A model generated the notes under the pieces. It searched no databases. It was not told where the DNA came from and saw only the letters and a program-made list of their open reading frames with translations. From NCBI GenBank assembly GCA_947489085.1, contig CANLCJ010000002.1, positions 124,001 through 188,000 of the forward strand: a DNA stretch of 64,000 bases. The letters are read 5' to 3'. The DNA is from an uncultured Flavobacteriaceae bacterium. Lineage in GTDB: Bacteria; Bacteroidota; Bacteroidia; Flavobacteriales; Flavobacteriaceae. The position numbers and the translations under genes are program-made. Shown piece by piece: positions 43,338 to 53,200 of this stretch. The first letter of the stretch is position 1. Each line of letters opens with the position of its first letter.

Positions 43338-44924
43338 ATGAGATTTATCGCTACAGCAATACTCTTATTAGCTACAAGTTACGGCTTTAGTCAAGCTCCC
43401 TTAGAATTCAGCGCCGATAACACTATTTTAGAAAACACTAGCAATTTTAACGCTGAAGAAATAGGCAATAACGGTTTCAACTTCGACATATTAGATGCGG
43501 GAACCAACACTAAATTTTCTGAATTTGCTACAGCCATTTTTAGAGACAAACTCATAATGGTATCCTCTAAAAAAATTGGTGGTCTTGCAAAAATTGACCC
43601 TAATACAAACGAAGCATATAAGGAATTGTATTGTGTCGATATAAAATCTAACGGGCGTTTAAAAAAACCGCTTTTGTTTTCAAGAATGCTTAATACTGTA
43701 AATAGTGAAGATCAATTATCTTTTAGCAAAGACAATAATACAGTATATTATACACGAAGCGATAGAAAAAACTCTATGGAGTATAAATTGTACAAGGCAG
43801 ATTTAGAGCCTAATTCTCATGGGAATTGGATTAACCAAGAATTATTGCCTTTAAACGAAGACGGTGTTTCTGTAGAAAACCCGTTTGTAAGTCCTGATGG
43901 TACTAAACTGTACTTTGCTTCTAACAGAGCAGACTCTTACGGCGGTTTCGATATTTACGTAGCCAATATAAAAGCAGATGGTGCTTTAGGAACTCCTAAA
44001 AACTTGGGTGCAGCAATAAACACAGCTTCTAACGAAAAATACCCTTCTGTATCTAAAGATGGCAACTACCTATATTTTTCGTCTAACGGCCATAAAACCA
44101 TAGGCGGTTACGACGTATTTACGAGTAGAATTTTGAAAGACCGTTACAAAGCCCCTAGAAATATGGGGAATACTATAAACTCTCAATTTAATGAAGTAGC
44201 TTATTTTTTAGCTTCAAAAAATAAAGGTTACGTGTCTTCAGACAGACCTAACGGTAAAGGTGGATACGACATGTACACTGCTACTAACGACGAGGTGGTA
44301 CAAAGTGTAAAAGGAAGCGTTATAGACACAGATACTAAAACCGACATTCCTAACGCCTCTCTTATTATTTACAACGAAGATGGCGATGTTGTAGATCAAA
44401 TTGTGACTGATAAAGACGGTAATTTCAAATTTAATGTTGTGCCTTTCGAAATATATACAATAAGCGCTACCAAAGAAGGCTTTAAACAACAAGCCGTTAA
44501 CTTTACAGCAACTAAGGGCTACAATACAGAATACATAAAAGATTTTGAACTTACGTCTTCTGTTAATCTCGTGGCTTTAGAAATAGACAATATCTATTTC
44601 GATTCTGCTAAATGGACTATAAAAGAGAATTCTTATAACGCCTTAAACGAAGTTATAGAAATTTTAAATAAATTTCCAAATAGTGCTATCGTTATTAATG
44701 CACACACAGATAATGTAGGTAGCGACAATTACAACCTTGGTTTATCTGAAAAGCGAGCTAATGCTGCTGTAGAGTATTTAGTAGCTCATGGCATAGAAGA
44801 AAGCAGATTAAAACCTAAGGGTTATGGTGAAACTCAACCAAAAGTAGACTGTAGCATAACATGTACACCAGACCAGTTGGGCGAAAACAGACGTATTGAA
44901 TTTATGATTGTAAAACAAGACTAA
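43338..44924 (+). CDS. OmpA-family protein with PD40 repeats
   Basis: 528 residues from the ATG at 43338, directly in front of a signal peptide (RFIATAILLLATSYGFSQA). The architecture copies the preceding gene: PD40 repeats, a beta-sandwich carboxypeptidase-regulatory-like domain, and a C-terminal OmpA domain (NAHTDNVGSDNYNLGLSEKRA). It lacks the SPOR tail and ends after the OmpA domain. The first 100 residues are strikingly alike in the two proteins (MVSSKKIGGLAK in both). A tandem duplication with later divergence is the simplest origin. A TATTTTTG box at 43273-43280 gives the gene its own promoter. Confidence 0.87.
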   Translation: MRFIATAILLLATSYGFSQAPLEFSADNTILENTSNFNAEEIGNNGFNFDILDAGTNTKFSEFATAIFRDKLIMVSSKKIGGLAKIDPNTNEAYKELYCVDIKSNGRLKKPLLFSRMLNTVNSEDQLSFSKDNNTVYYTRSDRKNSMEYKLYKADLEPNSHGNWINQELLPLNEDGVSVENPFVSPDGTKLYFASNRADSYGGFDIYVANIKADGALGTPKNLGAAINTASNEKYPSVSKDGNYLYFSSNGHKTIGGYDVFTSRILKDRYKAPRNMGNTINSQFNEVAYFLASKNKGYVSSDRPNGKGGYDMYTATNDEVVQSVKGSVIDTDTKTDIPNASLIIYNEDGDVVDQIVTDKDGNFKFNVVPFEIYTISATKEGFKQQAVNFTATKGYNTEYIKDFELTSSVNLVALEIDNIYFDSAKWTIKENSYNALNEVIEILNKFPNSAIVINAHTDNVGSDNYNLGLSEKRANAAVEYLVAHGIEESRLKPKGYGETQPKVDCSITCTPDQLGENRRIEFMIVKQD

Positions 44925-45104
44925 TACAAAACGCTTTGAAATGCCGATAAACAACAGTAAAAGCTTAAACTTATATGCTTTTAACGAGTTATTTATCGCA
45001 TGGTCTAAAAGCTTTAAAACCACTTGTAGATACTAATAACTAGCATTACTTTTGGGGCCGTAGAAACGCATAAAAGTATCTATTAATTAATATCCATAAA
45101 ATTT

Positions 45105-45134
45105 GCCACACTATTTTAGTGTGGCTTTTTTTAT
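45105..45134 (+). terminator. Intrinsic terminator downstream of the OmpA pair
   Basis: A 9-bp perfect stem (GCCACACTA) with a TTT loop, followed by a T run. It lies 180 bases after the OmpA gene and immediately ahead of the next plus-strand gene, so it ends read-through from the OmpA pair. It argues against a start for the next gene inside the hairpin. Confidence 0.75.
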
Positions 45135-45166
45135 TAAATTCAAGTACCTTTACTAAAATGATATTT

Positions 45167-45679
45167 ATGTGTAAACTCAAACCACTCGTAATCCTATTTT
45201 TAGTTTTAAGCCCTCTTATTGGCAAAGCACAAGACGACACAACATCTTTTTGGAAAACACTAAAATATGGTGGTAGTTTTGGCCTTAACTTTAGCGATGG
45301 CTTTTTTGGCGCTACTCTAGCGCCCTCTGCCATTTACGAGTTCGATTCGAATTTCGCTTTGGGTGCAGGTCTTAATTTTACCTATAACACCCAAAAGGAC
45401 ATCTCTAAAACCACCATATTAGGCGCTAATATTATTGGACTTTATAACGTATTGCCAACCCTACAAATCTCTGCAGAATTCGAACAGCTAAACGTAAATC
45501 GTAGATTTGACTCAAATTTAGAATTCCCCAATGAGAACTTCTGGTCGCCTGCTTTATTTTTTGGTGCTGGCTTTAGAAACGGAAGTGTTACTTTTGGATT
45601 ACGTTACAACGTATTGTTCGACGAAGATGATAGTATTTATGCAGATCCTCTAATTCCTTTTATTAGAGTTTATTTCTAA
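45167..45679 (+). CDS. Flavobacterial exported beta-barrel-like protein
   Basis: 170 residues from the ATG at 45167 (another ATG at 45158 would add three). It has a signal peptide (KLKPLVILFLVLSPLIGKAQ). The mature part is rich in alternating hydrophobic/Gly segments: GGSFGLNFSDGFFGATLAPSAIYEF, then FALGAGLNFTYNT, a pattern of short outer-membrane barrels. Homologues in flavobacteria have been labelled alpha-ketoglutarate decarboxylase by error, with no sequence support for that activity. It converges with the next gene and overlaps its stop by four bases. Confidence 0.7.
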   Translation: MCKLKPLVILFLVLSPLIGKAQDDTTSFWKTLKYGGSFGLNFSDGFFGATLAPSAIYEFDSNFALGAGLNFTYNTQKDISKTTILGANIIGLYNVLPTLQISAEFEQLNVNRRFDSNLEFPNENFWSPALFFGAGFRNGSVTFGLRYNVLFDEDDSIYADPLIPFIRVYF

Positions 45680-46026
45680 GAATATGTATTTCTAAACCAT
45701 ACCTTTTGCCACTCGCGCTTTAAAATAAGAAAAGCCACATCGTTAGAGAGCTTTAAAACATCGTTACCATCTAATGCTTTAACATCGGCTTCAGACACAT
45801 CAATAATATACAGTAAATTTAAATACGCCATAAATTTTTCCTGTATAAGATGGTAAACTGTCTCGTGAAGCAATAGTTTTAAACTCGAAGGAAGCACATC
45901 TAAATGAAACTCCAAATCTACATTGGCCAACAAGAAGTCTTTGTTAAGCTGTTCAATTAACGATTTGTAAAGCTTTGCATCTCTTGCAGTCTCTATCAAA
46001 GCATCAAAACTAACTGGCATTTGCAT
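45676..46026 (-). CDS. Conserved small helical protein of unknown function
   Basis: 116 residues, all-helical in appearance with Leu/Val-rich heptads and no signal peptide. I do not recognise the family. It begins one base after the stop of the polyprenyl synthetase gene, so it is probably translated from the same mRNA. A helper or regulatory role for that enzyme is possible but unsupported. Confidence 0.6.
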   Translation of the reverse strand: MQMPVSFDALIETARDAKLYKSLIEQLNKDFLLANVDLEFHLDVLPSSLKLLLHETVYHLIQEKFMAYLNLLYIIDVSEADVKALDGNDVLKLSNDVAFLILKREWQKVWFRNTYS

Positions 46027-46027
46027 A

Positions 46028-47002
46028 CTAAACAGTCCTGTTCATTAAATTGTTTCCAAAAGCCTTAAGAATAGCTTTTTTAGCATCAGAAACATGTAAG
46101 GTTTCTAAAACTCCAAAAGCTTTTTTGGTATAATCTAAAATAGCCGCTTTGGTGGCATTAGCACCACCAGAAGATTTAAAAATAGATTTAGCCGTTTCAA
46201 TTTTAGAACTAGGATCTTTTGGCTGAGTTTTAAACAATTCAGCTAAAGCAACTTTATCAGTTTTCGAAGAAAATTCTAATGCTTTTAAATACAAGTACGT
46301 TTTTTTGTTCTCTATAATATCGCCTCCTACCTGTTTGCCAAACGTCTCTGGATCTCCAAAAGCATCTAAATAATCATCTTGCAATTGAAAGGCAATCCCA
46401 AGATTTTTACCAAACTCGTAAATATTATCTTGGTCTGCCTGACTCGCTCCTGCAATTATAGCACCCATCTTCATTGCTGCAGCCACAAGTACTGCGGTTT
46501 TGTATTCAATCATCTTTAAATACTCTGGTAGGGTTACGTCCGTTCGCGTTTCAAAATCCACATCATATTGTTGGCCTTCGCAAACTTCTATAGCCGTTTT
46601 GCTAAACACTTCAATTAAAGCCTTAAAACGTTCTGGCGCGTACCCTTCGAACAACTGGTACGCCATTATAAGCATAGCATCTCCAGACAAAATTCCTGTA
46701 TTGGTATCCCATTTTTCATGAACTGTTTGCTGGCCACGTCGTAAAGGTGCAGCATCCATAATATCATCGTGTACCAATGAAAAATTATGAAATACCTCAA
46801 CGCTTAAAGCCGCATTAAGCGCCGCTTTGTAATCCCCATCAAAAACATCGGCAGTCATCAAGGTCAATACTGGGCGTAAACGTTTACCCCCTAATCCTAA
46901 AATATAATTTATAGGCGCATATAAATTTTCTGGTTCGCGTTCTACACTGTACTGTTCTAAATGAGCAATAAACGCTTTTTGGTAAGTTTCTATCGTAAGC
47001 AT
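46028..47002 (-). CDS. Polyprenyl diphosphate synthase
   Basis: 324 residues. The trans-prenyltransferase motifs are clear: GGKRLRP at 38-44, first aspartate-rich motif DDIMD at 79-83 and second DDYLD at 209-213. KTAVLVAAAMKMGA and GDIIENKKTYLYLKA lie between or after them. The enzyme condenses isopentenyl diphosphate into C15-C40 chains. The product length cannot be read safely, though the residues before the first DDxxD (HNFSLVH) fit medium-to-long chains for menaquinone or a GGPP-like role. A TATTTTTG box on the minus strand (47007-47014) ends 4 bases from the start codon. Confidence 0.9.
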   Translation of the reverse strand: MLTIETYQKAFIAHLEQYSVEREPENLYAPINYILGLGGKRLRPVLTLMTADVFDGDYKAALNAALSVEVFHNFSLVHDDIMDAAPLRRGQQTVHEKWDTNTGILSGDAMLIMAYQLFEGYAPERFKALIEVFSKTAIEVCEGQQYDVDFETRTDVTLPEYLKMIEYKTAVLVAAAMKMGAIIAGASQADQDNIYEFGKNLGIAFQLQDDYLDAFGDPETFGKQVGGDIIENKKTYLYLKALEFSSKTDKVALAELFKTQPKDPSSKIETAKSIFKSSGGANATKAAILDYTKKAFGVLETLHVSDAKKAILKAFGNNLMNRTV

Positions 47003-47076
47003 CGCACAAAAATAAAGGAAATAAGGCTAAAAAAATGGTGCTATGTAAAGTATATGTTAAAAAACATTAAAACCAA

Positions 47077-47117
47077 GGAAACTTCTAATGTTTCTAAAGT
47101 TTCCATTTGTATCTTTG
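47077..47117 (+). promoter_or_regulatory. tetR operator and promoter
   Basis: GGAAACTT (47077-47084) and AAGTTTCC (47097-47104) are perfect inverted arms around a 12-base centre. They lie directly upstream of a TATCTTTG -7 box (47110-47117) for the tetR operon, at the position where binding would block polymerase. This is probably the autoregulatory operator of the TetR-family protein. Confidence 0.65.
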
Positions 47118-47124
47118 TGGTGTT

Positions 47125-47730
47125 ATGAAGGATAAAATTTTAAAAAACGCTACAGACCTATTTTTAAGCTACGGCTTTAAAAGCGTTACTATGGACGATA
47201 TCGCTAACAAAATAGGCATGTCTAAAAAAACCATTTATCAGCACTTTGATAATAAAACAAAACTTGTAGAAGCTACTACAATGCATTTATTTGAACTTAT
47301 ATCGAATGGCATCAATCATATTTGCGAGCTGGAAACCAACCCCATAGAAGAAATCTACAGCATTAAACAATTTGTAATGGCACATCTTAAAGACGAAAAA
47401 TCGTCGCCCCAGTACCAGTTGCAAAAATACTACCCAGCAATTTTTAGTGTGCTTAAACACAAGCAGTTTTCTGTAATGCAAGACTGCGTTACTAAAAATT
47501 TAGAAAGAGGTGTACAACTTGGCATCTATAGAAAAGACATACATATCGATTTTATTTCAAGACTCTATTTTAGTGGTACTACAGTAATAAAAGATAAAGA
47601 CCTCTTTCCTGAAAACAAATTTTCAATGCACATGCTCATGAATAATTACTTAGAATATCACCTGCGCGGTATTTGTACCCCAAAAGGCTTAGACATATTA
47701 AATACTCATATCATTTCAAACCAATCTTAA
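47125..47730 (+). CDS. TetR/AcrR-family repressor
   Basis: 201 residues from the ATG at 47125. The N-terminal helix-turn-helix is canonical: FLSYGFKSVTMDDIANKIGMSKKTIYQHFDNKTKLV over residues 12-47. The C-terminal ligand domain is helical and variable. The gene is the first of a four-gene operon (regulator, TolC, adaptor, RND pump), and a palindromic operator sits at its promoter. It very likely represses this operon until a toxic ligand binds. The -7 box is 7 bases from the start codon, so the mRNA is nearly leaderless. Confidence 0.9.
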   Translation: MKDKILKNATDLFLSYGFKSVTMDDIANKIGMSKKTIYQHFDNKTKLVEATTMHLFELISNGINHICELETNPIEEIYSIKQFVMAHLKDEKSSPQYQLQKYYPAIFSVLKHKQFSVMQDCVTKNLERGVQLGIYRKDIHIDFISRLYFSGTTVIKDKDLFPENKFSMHMLMNNYLEYHLRGICTPKGLDILNTHIISNQS

Positions 47731-47731
47731 A

Positions 47732-49075
47732 ATGAAAAACAAACTCATCTTTTTTGTCTGTTTATGCTTTACCATAACGCTTATGGCGCAAAACGAGACG
47801 AAACAGTTTTCTTTACAAGAAGCTATAGATTATGCTCTAACGCATAATACTGCGGCTAATGGCGCTGCTTTAGACATCGAGGCTGCCAAAAAACAGAAGT
47901 GGGAGACTATAGCAACAGGATTGCCGCAAATTGATGGTAACATAGATTATCAAAACTTTATAAAACAGCAGGTTACTGTAATTCCTTCCAGTGCTTTTGG
48001 TGGCCCAGAGGGCGAGTTTAATGCAGTAGAGTTTGGGTTAAGCCAAAACGTGAATGCCTCTGCAACTGTAACACAGTTAATTTTTGACGGATCTTACATC
48101 GTTGGGCTCCAATCTGCCAAAGTATTTTTAGAAATTTCTAAAAACGCCAAAGCTAAAACAGATTTAGAGATTAGAAAAAACGTCATCAATGCCTATGGTA
48201 ATGTATTATTGGCTGAAAAAAGTGTTGCTATTTTAGAAAAAAACAAGGCTGTTTTGGAGAAAAATCTCAAAGAAATTACCAAAATATACGAAAGTGGTTT
48301 TGAAGAAGAAGAAAGCGTCCAACAACTTCAAATTACACTATCTGGTATAGAAAGTAATCTAAATAATAGCTTAAGACTTAAAGACGTAAGTTACCAAATG
48401 CTAAACATGACTATTGGTAGACCTGTAGACGCCACATCGGTTCTAACGGAAGATTTGGAGACTTTAACCTCTAAAAACATAGACCTTAATTTCGCAAATA
48501 CAACCTTTGCTGTTAATACCACCGTAGATTATTTGATTGCAGAAAACGATAAAACCAGTAAGGAACTTCTAGTTAAACTTGAAAGAAGCAGAACTCTACC
48601 TACGGTTGGCGCGTTTTTATCTGGCGGGTACACCTCTTTTAGTGATGACTTCGATTTTTTAAAGCGAGACCAAGATTATTTTGGATATGCCGTATTTGGT
48701 GCAAATATTAAAATACCCATATTTGGCTCTGGTTTAAAAAGTGCACGAACGCAACGTGCTAAAATCAATTTAGAAAAATCTAAAGCAGAGCTTAGCGATA
48801 CAGAACAACGTTTAAAGCTTCAAATTGCCAAAGCAAAGAGCGACTACCAATTTGCGATAGAAGATTTTAATAATAAAAAAGAAAACCTAGACCTTGCAGA
48901 GCGCATAGAACAAAAAAACCAGACAAAGCTTTTTGAAGGCGTAGGCTCTAGCTTTGAGTTAAGACAAGCACAAGTGCAACTCTATAGCGCACAACAAGAA
49001 CTTTTACAAGCCATGCTTAACGTTATTACAAGTAAGGCCGCTTTAGAAACCATATCCAATACCATCAAAAATTAA
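47732..49075 (+). CDS. TolC-family outer-membrane efflux channel
   Basis: 447 residues. It has a signal peptide (LIFFVCLCFTITLMAQ). The typical N-terminal FSLQEAIDYALTHNTAANGAALDIEAAK pattern follows, and two coiled-coil domains occur around residues 120-220 and 340-430. It forms the outer-membrane duct for the adjacent RND pump. It starts one base after the tetR stop, which indicates tight co-translation. Confidence 0.9.
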   Translation: MKNKLIFFVCLCFTITLMAQNETKQFSLQEAIDYALTHNTAANGAALDIEAAKKQKWETIATGLPQIDGNIDYQNFIKQQVTVIPSSAFGGPEGEFNAVEFGLSQNVNASATVTQLIFDGSYIVGLQSAKVFLEISKNAKAKTDLEIRKNVINAYGNVLLAEKSVAILEKNKAVLEKNLKEITKIYESGFEEEESVQQLQITLSGIESNLNNSLRLKDVSYQMLNMTIGRPVDATSVLTEDLETLTSKNIDLNFANTTFAVNTTVDYLIAENDKTSKELLVKLERSRTLPTVGAFLSGGYTSFSDDFDFLKRDQDYFGYAVFGANIKIPIFGSGLKSARTQRAKINLEKSKAELSDTEQRLKLQIAKAKSDYQFAIEDFNNKKENLDLAERIEQKNQTKLFEGVGSSFELRQAQVQLYSAQQELLQAMLNVITSKAALETISNTIKN

Positions 49076-49088
49076 AAAATTAATCCAA

Positions 49089-50261
49089 ATGAAATATTTA
49101 AGTTTACTACTAATAAGCGCCCTTATACTAAATTCTTGTGGTAAAGATAAAACTGCATCTACAGCAACTGTTATCGCATCTAATGATCTTGAATTGATTC
49201 GACAAAAAAAAGCGGAGTTAGACACTAAATCTCAAGAAATTTCAGAGCAACTCAAACAATTAGAAAAAAGCATAAAAGCTTTAGATCCGCAATCTAAAAT
49301 TCCTTTAATTACCACGTTTGCAGCCAAAACATCGGTATTCGAACATTATGTGGAGTTACAAGGTGGTGTAGATACCAAACAAAACCTGGTAATTTATCCT
49401 GAGTATTCAGGATTATTAACCCGCGTCTACGTTAAAGAGGGCCAACGCGTACACAAAGGGCAAACCTTAGCCAAAATAGACGATGGCGGTTTAAGCCAAC
49501 AAGTCGCACAACTAAAAATTCAGGCTGATTTGGCACGCACCACTTTCGAGCGTCAAAAACGCTTATGGGATCAAAAAATAGGGAGTGAAATTCAGTTTTT
49601 ACAAGCCAAATCCTCTTACGAAGCCCAAGAACAAGCCGTCAACCAACTCGAACAACAAATTGGAAAAACAATAGTACGTGCGCCATTTTCAGGAACCATA
49701 GATGATGTTATTACCGAGCAAGGAAGTGTTGTTGCTCCTGGACAATCCCAATTATTTCGTCTTATCAATTTAGACGACATGTATATTGAAACCGATGTGC
49801 CAGAACGCTACATCGCAGATATTGTAACTGGCAAAACCGTTAAAGTTAATTTCCCTGTACTGGGAAGAACAATCGATGCCAAGGTAAGACAGGCTGGTAA
49901 CTTTATAAATCCTGCCAACCGGACTTTTAAAGCAGAAATTGCGCTTCCTAAAACCAAAGATGCAAGCATTAAACCCAACTTAACGGCAAAGCTTAAAATA
50001 AACGACTACACCAACCCTAAAGCCATTCTTATTCCACAAAGTATCATCTCCGAAAATGCTGAAGGCCAGCAATACGTGTACACCGTTACAGATAAAGATG
50101 GTACAACAGGAAAAGCAAAACGCACAATTATAACAACAGGTAAAACACAGGGCGATGCTATTGAAATAGTATCTGGAATTGCCAATGGCGACGAAATTAT
50201 CGAAGAAGGCGCTAGAAGTGTTAAAGACGGACAAGCTGTAAAGGTGATAACGCAAGGTTAA
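49089..50261 (+). CDS. RND efflux periplasmic adaptor
   Basis: 390 residues. A lipoprotein signal with lipobox cysteine (LISALILNSCGKD, near residue 17) is followed by a coiled region (DLELIRQKKAELDTKSQEI). Lipoyl halves (TRVYVKEGQRVHKGQTLAKI near 117 and VRAPFSGTIDDVITEQGSVVAPGQ near 200), the hairpin and a beta-barrel follow. It connects the RND pump and TolC channel, and differs from the metal adaptors in the left part of the window by lacking His-rich or HMBD modules. It lies 13 bases after tolC. Confidence 0.9.
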   Translation: MKYLSLLLISALILNSCGKDKTASTATVIASNDLELIRQKKAELDTKSQEISEQLKQLEKSIKALDPQSKIPLITTFAAKTSVFEHYVELQGGVDTKQNLVIYPEYSGLLTRVYVKEGQRVHKGQTLAKIDDGGLSQQVAQLKIQADLARTTFERQKRLWDQKIGSEIQFLQAKSSYEAQEQAVNQLEQQIGKTIVRAPFSGTIDDVITEQGSVVAPGQSQLFRLINLDDMYIETDVPERYIADIVTGKTVKVNFPVLGRTIDAKVRQAGNFINPANRTFKAEIALPKTKDASIKPNLTAKLKINDYTNPKAILIPQSIISENAEGQQYVYTVTDKDGTTGKAKRTIITTGKTQGDAIEIVSGIANGDEIIEEGARSVKDGQAVKVITQG

Positions 50262-50295
50262 ATCGCAAAATTTTAAACTTAAATGCATTTAAGTA

Positions 50296-53200
50296 ATGGC
50301 AAAAACAAACAAAAAAGTAGATAAAGAATTTGCGTGGTCGTCTTGGGCGATTAATAATAAAACAACCATGTATGTGCTTATAGCGCTTATCTTGGTTCTA
50401 GGTACGGGCGCCTATTTTAGCATGCCCCGAGAAAATTTTCCTGAGATAAAAGAAACTAAAATTTACATTAGTTCTATCTATCCTGGAAACACCGCAGAAG
50501 ATATTGAGAAACTCATTACAGACCCCATAGAAGACAAGCTTAAAACGGTAAGTAATGTGGTTGAAATTACATCGACTTCTCAAGAGGATTATTCTATTGT
50601 AATTGTAGAGTTTGATGAAAATATTTCGGTAGAAGCTGCCAAACAAAAAGTAAAAGACGAGGTAGACTCTGAAACAGCAAGTGAGGACTGGCCCACATTT
50701 AACGGTGCTAAAGTAGAGCCCAATGTGTTCGATTTAAGCATGTCTGAAGAAATTCCCATACTTAACATTAACATCTCTGGAGACTATCCTATCGATAAGC
50801 TTAAAGCCTTTGGAGAATATTTAGAAGATGAAATCGAGAGTTTGCAGGAAATCAAACAAGTTGATATTCGTGGTGCACAAGAAAAAGAAGTTGAAATTGC
50901 TGTAGACATCTATAAAATGATGGCTGCCCAAGTAAGTTTTGACGATATTATCAATACAATTAGCCGCGAAAATTTAACCATGTCTGCCGGTAACCTCATT
51001 ACCAGCGGCCAACGCCGTACCATTAGAATTATTGGTGAAATTGAAAAACCAGAAGAACTGGAAAGCTTCGTTGTAAAGTCAGAACGTGGCAACGCCATAT
51101 ACCTAAGAGACGTGGCTGTAGTGACTTTTAAAGACGAAGATAAAACGACTTATGCTAGAGAGTTTGGACACCCTGTTGTAATGCTCGACGTTAAAAAACG
51201 TGCGGGCAAAAACATGGTAGACGCCGCAGAGCAAATTCAAAAAATAAAAGCCGATGCTGTTGCCAATGTATTTCCTCCAGATTTAACGGTAACCATTGCC
51301 AACGATCAATCTTCCAAGACGATTGGTCAAGTAGACGATTTGGTAAATAACATCATTTTTGGTATTCTATTAGTAGTAACCGTTTTAATGTTCTTTTTAG
51401 GATTTAAAAACGCACTCTTTGTAGGCTTTGCCATCCCCATGTCGATGTTCATGTCGCTTATGATTTTGAACCTTCTGGGATATACAATGAATACCATGAT
51501 TCTATTTGGATTAATTATGGGCTTAGGCATGTTGGTAGATAACGGTATTGTGGTTGTAGAAAACGTTTACCGCTTAATGAGCGAAGAAGGTATGAGCCGC
51601 ATAGAAGCCGCAAAAAAAGGTATTGGCGAGATTGCATACCCCATTATTATATCTACTGCGACTACAGTAGCCGCCTTTATTCCTTTAGGGTTATGGCCAG
51701 GCGTTATGGGACAATTCATGATCTATTTCCCCATCACACTTTCGGTGGTACTAGGCTCCTCTTTATTTGTTGCCATCTTTTTTAATTCTGTATTGGTATC
51801 ACAATACATGACCATAGAAGACAAAGAAATGCCTCTTAAAAATATCATTAAAATTTCTGCCATTGTTGGTGGTTTAGGAGTTCTCATATTAATTTTTGGG
51901 GGTACTTATAGAGGTTTAGGCACACTTATGGTTGCAACCATAGTATTGCTGTGGGCTTACCGTTTCTTTTTAAGAGGTTGGGCCAACGGATTTCAAAACA
52001 AAATACTCCCCAAATGGGAACGCTTTTACGAACGTATTTTACGTGCTACACTAAAAGGCGGCAAGCCTATTGTGATAACAATAATTACTTTTGTGCTACT
52101 TATTATAGCTTTTATGGGCTTTGGCGCATCTGTTGGAAGTCAGCGTACCAAAGTAGAGTTTTTTCCAGACAATACCCCCAATCAAATTATTGTATATATA
52201 GAATACCCTGAAGGCACAGACATTGCAAAAACCAATGCCATAACCAAAGATATAGAACAACGGGTTTATACCGTTTTAAATGAAAATACCTACATGAAAG
52301 GAGACTTCAATTTCTTAACAGAAAGTGCGGTATCCCAAGTTGGTGAAGGTGCTGGTAATCCGCAAACCGATGGCGGATCGGCTGCTGAAATGCCACACCG
52401 CGGTAAAATTACAGCAACTATGCGCGAATACAAATTTAGAGACGGTGCCGATAGTAACGTATTGCTTAAAAAGGTACAAGAAGCTTTAAAAGGCATTTAC
52501 CCTGGTGTTGCCATTTCTGTTGAAAAAGATGCCGTAGGCCCTCCTGCTGGTTACCCTATTAATATTGAAATTGAAGGTAAAGACTATGGCGAATTGATTG
52601 CTACGGCCGAAAAAATGAAAGATTTCATTAATACCAAAAATATCCAAGGTATAGATGCTCTAAAAATTGATGTTAATAAATCGAAACCATCCATGAAGGT
52701 TCAAATAGATCGTAAAAAAGCTGGAGAGTTAGGCGTTACGGCAGGACAAGTAGGCCAGCAACTCCGAAATTCTATCTTTGGAGCTAAAGCAGGTATCTAT
52801 AAAAATGATGGCGAAGATTACGATATTTATGTGCGTTTCAATAAAGAGAACCGCTATAACACCAGTGCCATTTTTAATCAAAAAATCACCTTTAGGGACA
52901 TCTCTACAGGACAAATTAAAGAAGTTCCTGTATCTGCTGTAGCCCATCAAAATAATTCATCTGGCTTTAGTGCTATTAAGCACAAAAGTGTAAAACGTGT
53001 GGTAACCCTTTATTCTGCTTTAGCCCCTGGGTTTACAGATGCTGGTGCTATTGTTACCAAAATTCAAAATGAAATGAAAAGTTTCACAGAAAAACCAGAT
53101 GATGTTAAAATAGATTATACTGGTCAAATTGAAGAGCAAAATAAGCAAATGGCATTTTTAATGGGTGCTTTCTTTACTGGATTAGGATTAATTTTCTTTA

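Noticed and set aside
45105-45166. Start of the beta-barrel gene at the upstream GTG (45119)
   Set aside because: It would place the start inside an intrinsic terminator hairpin, and the later ATG gives a clean signal peptide.
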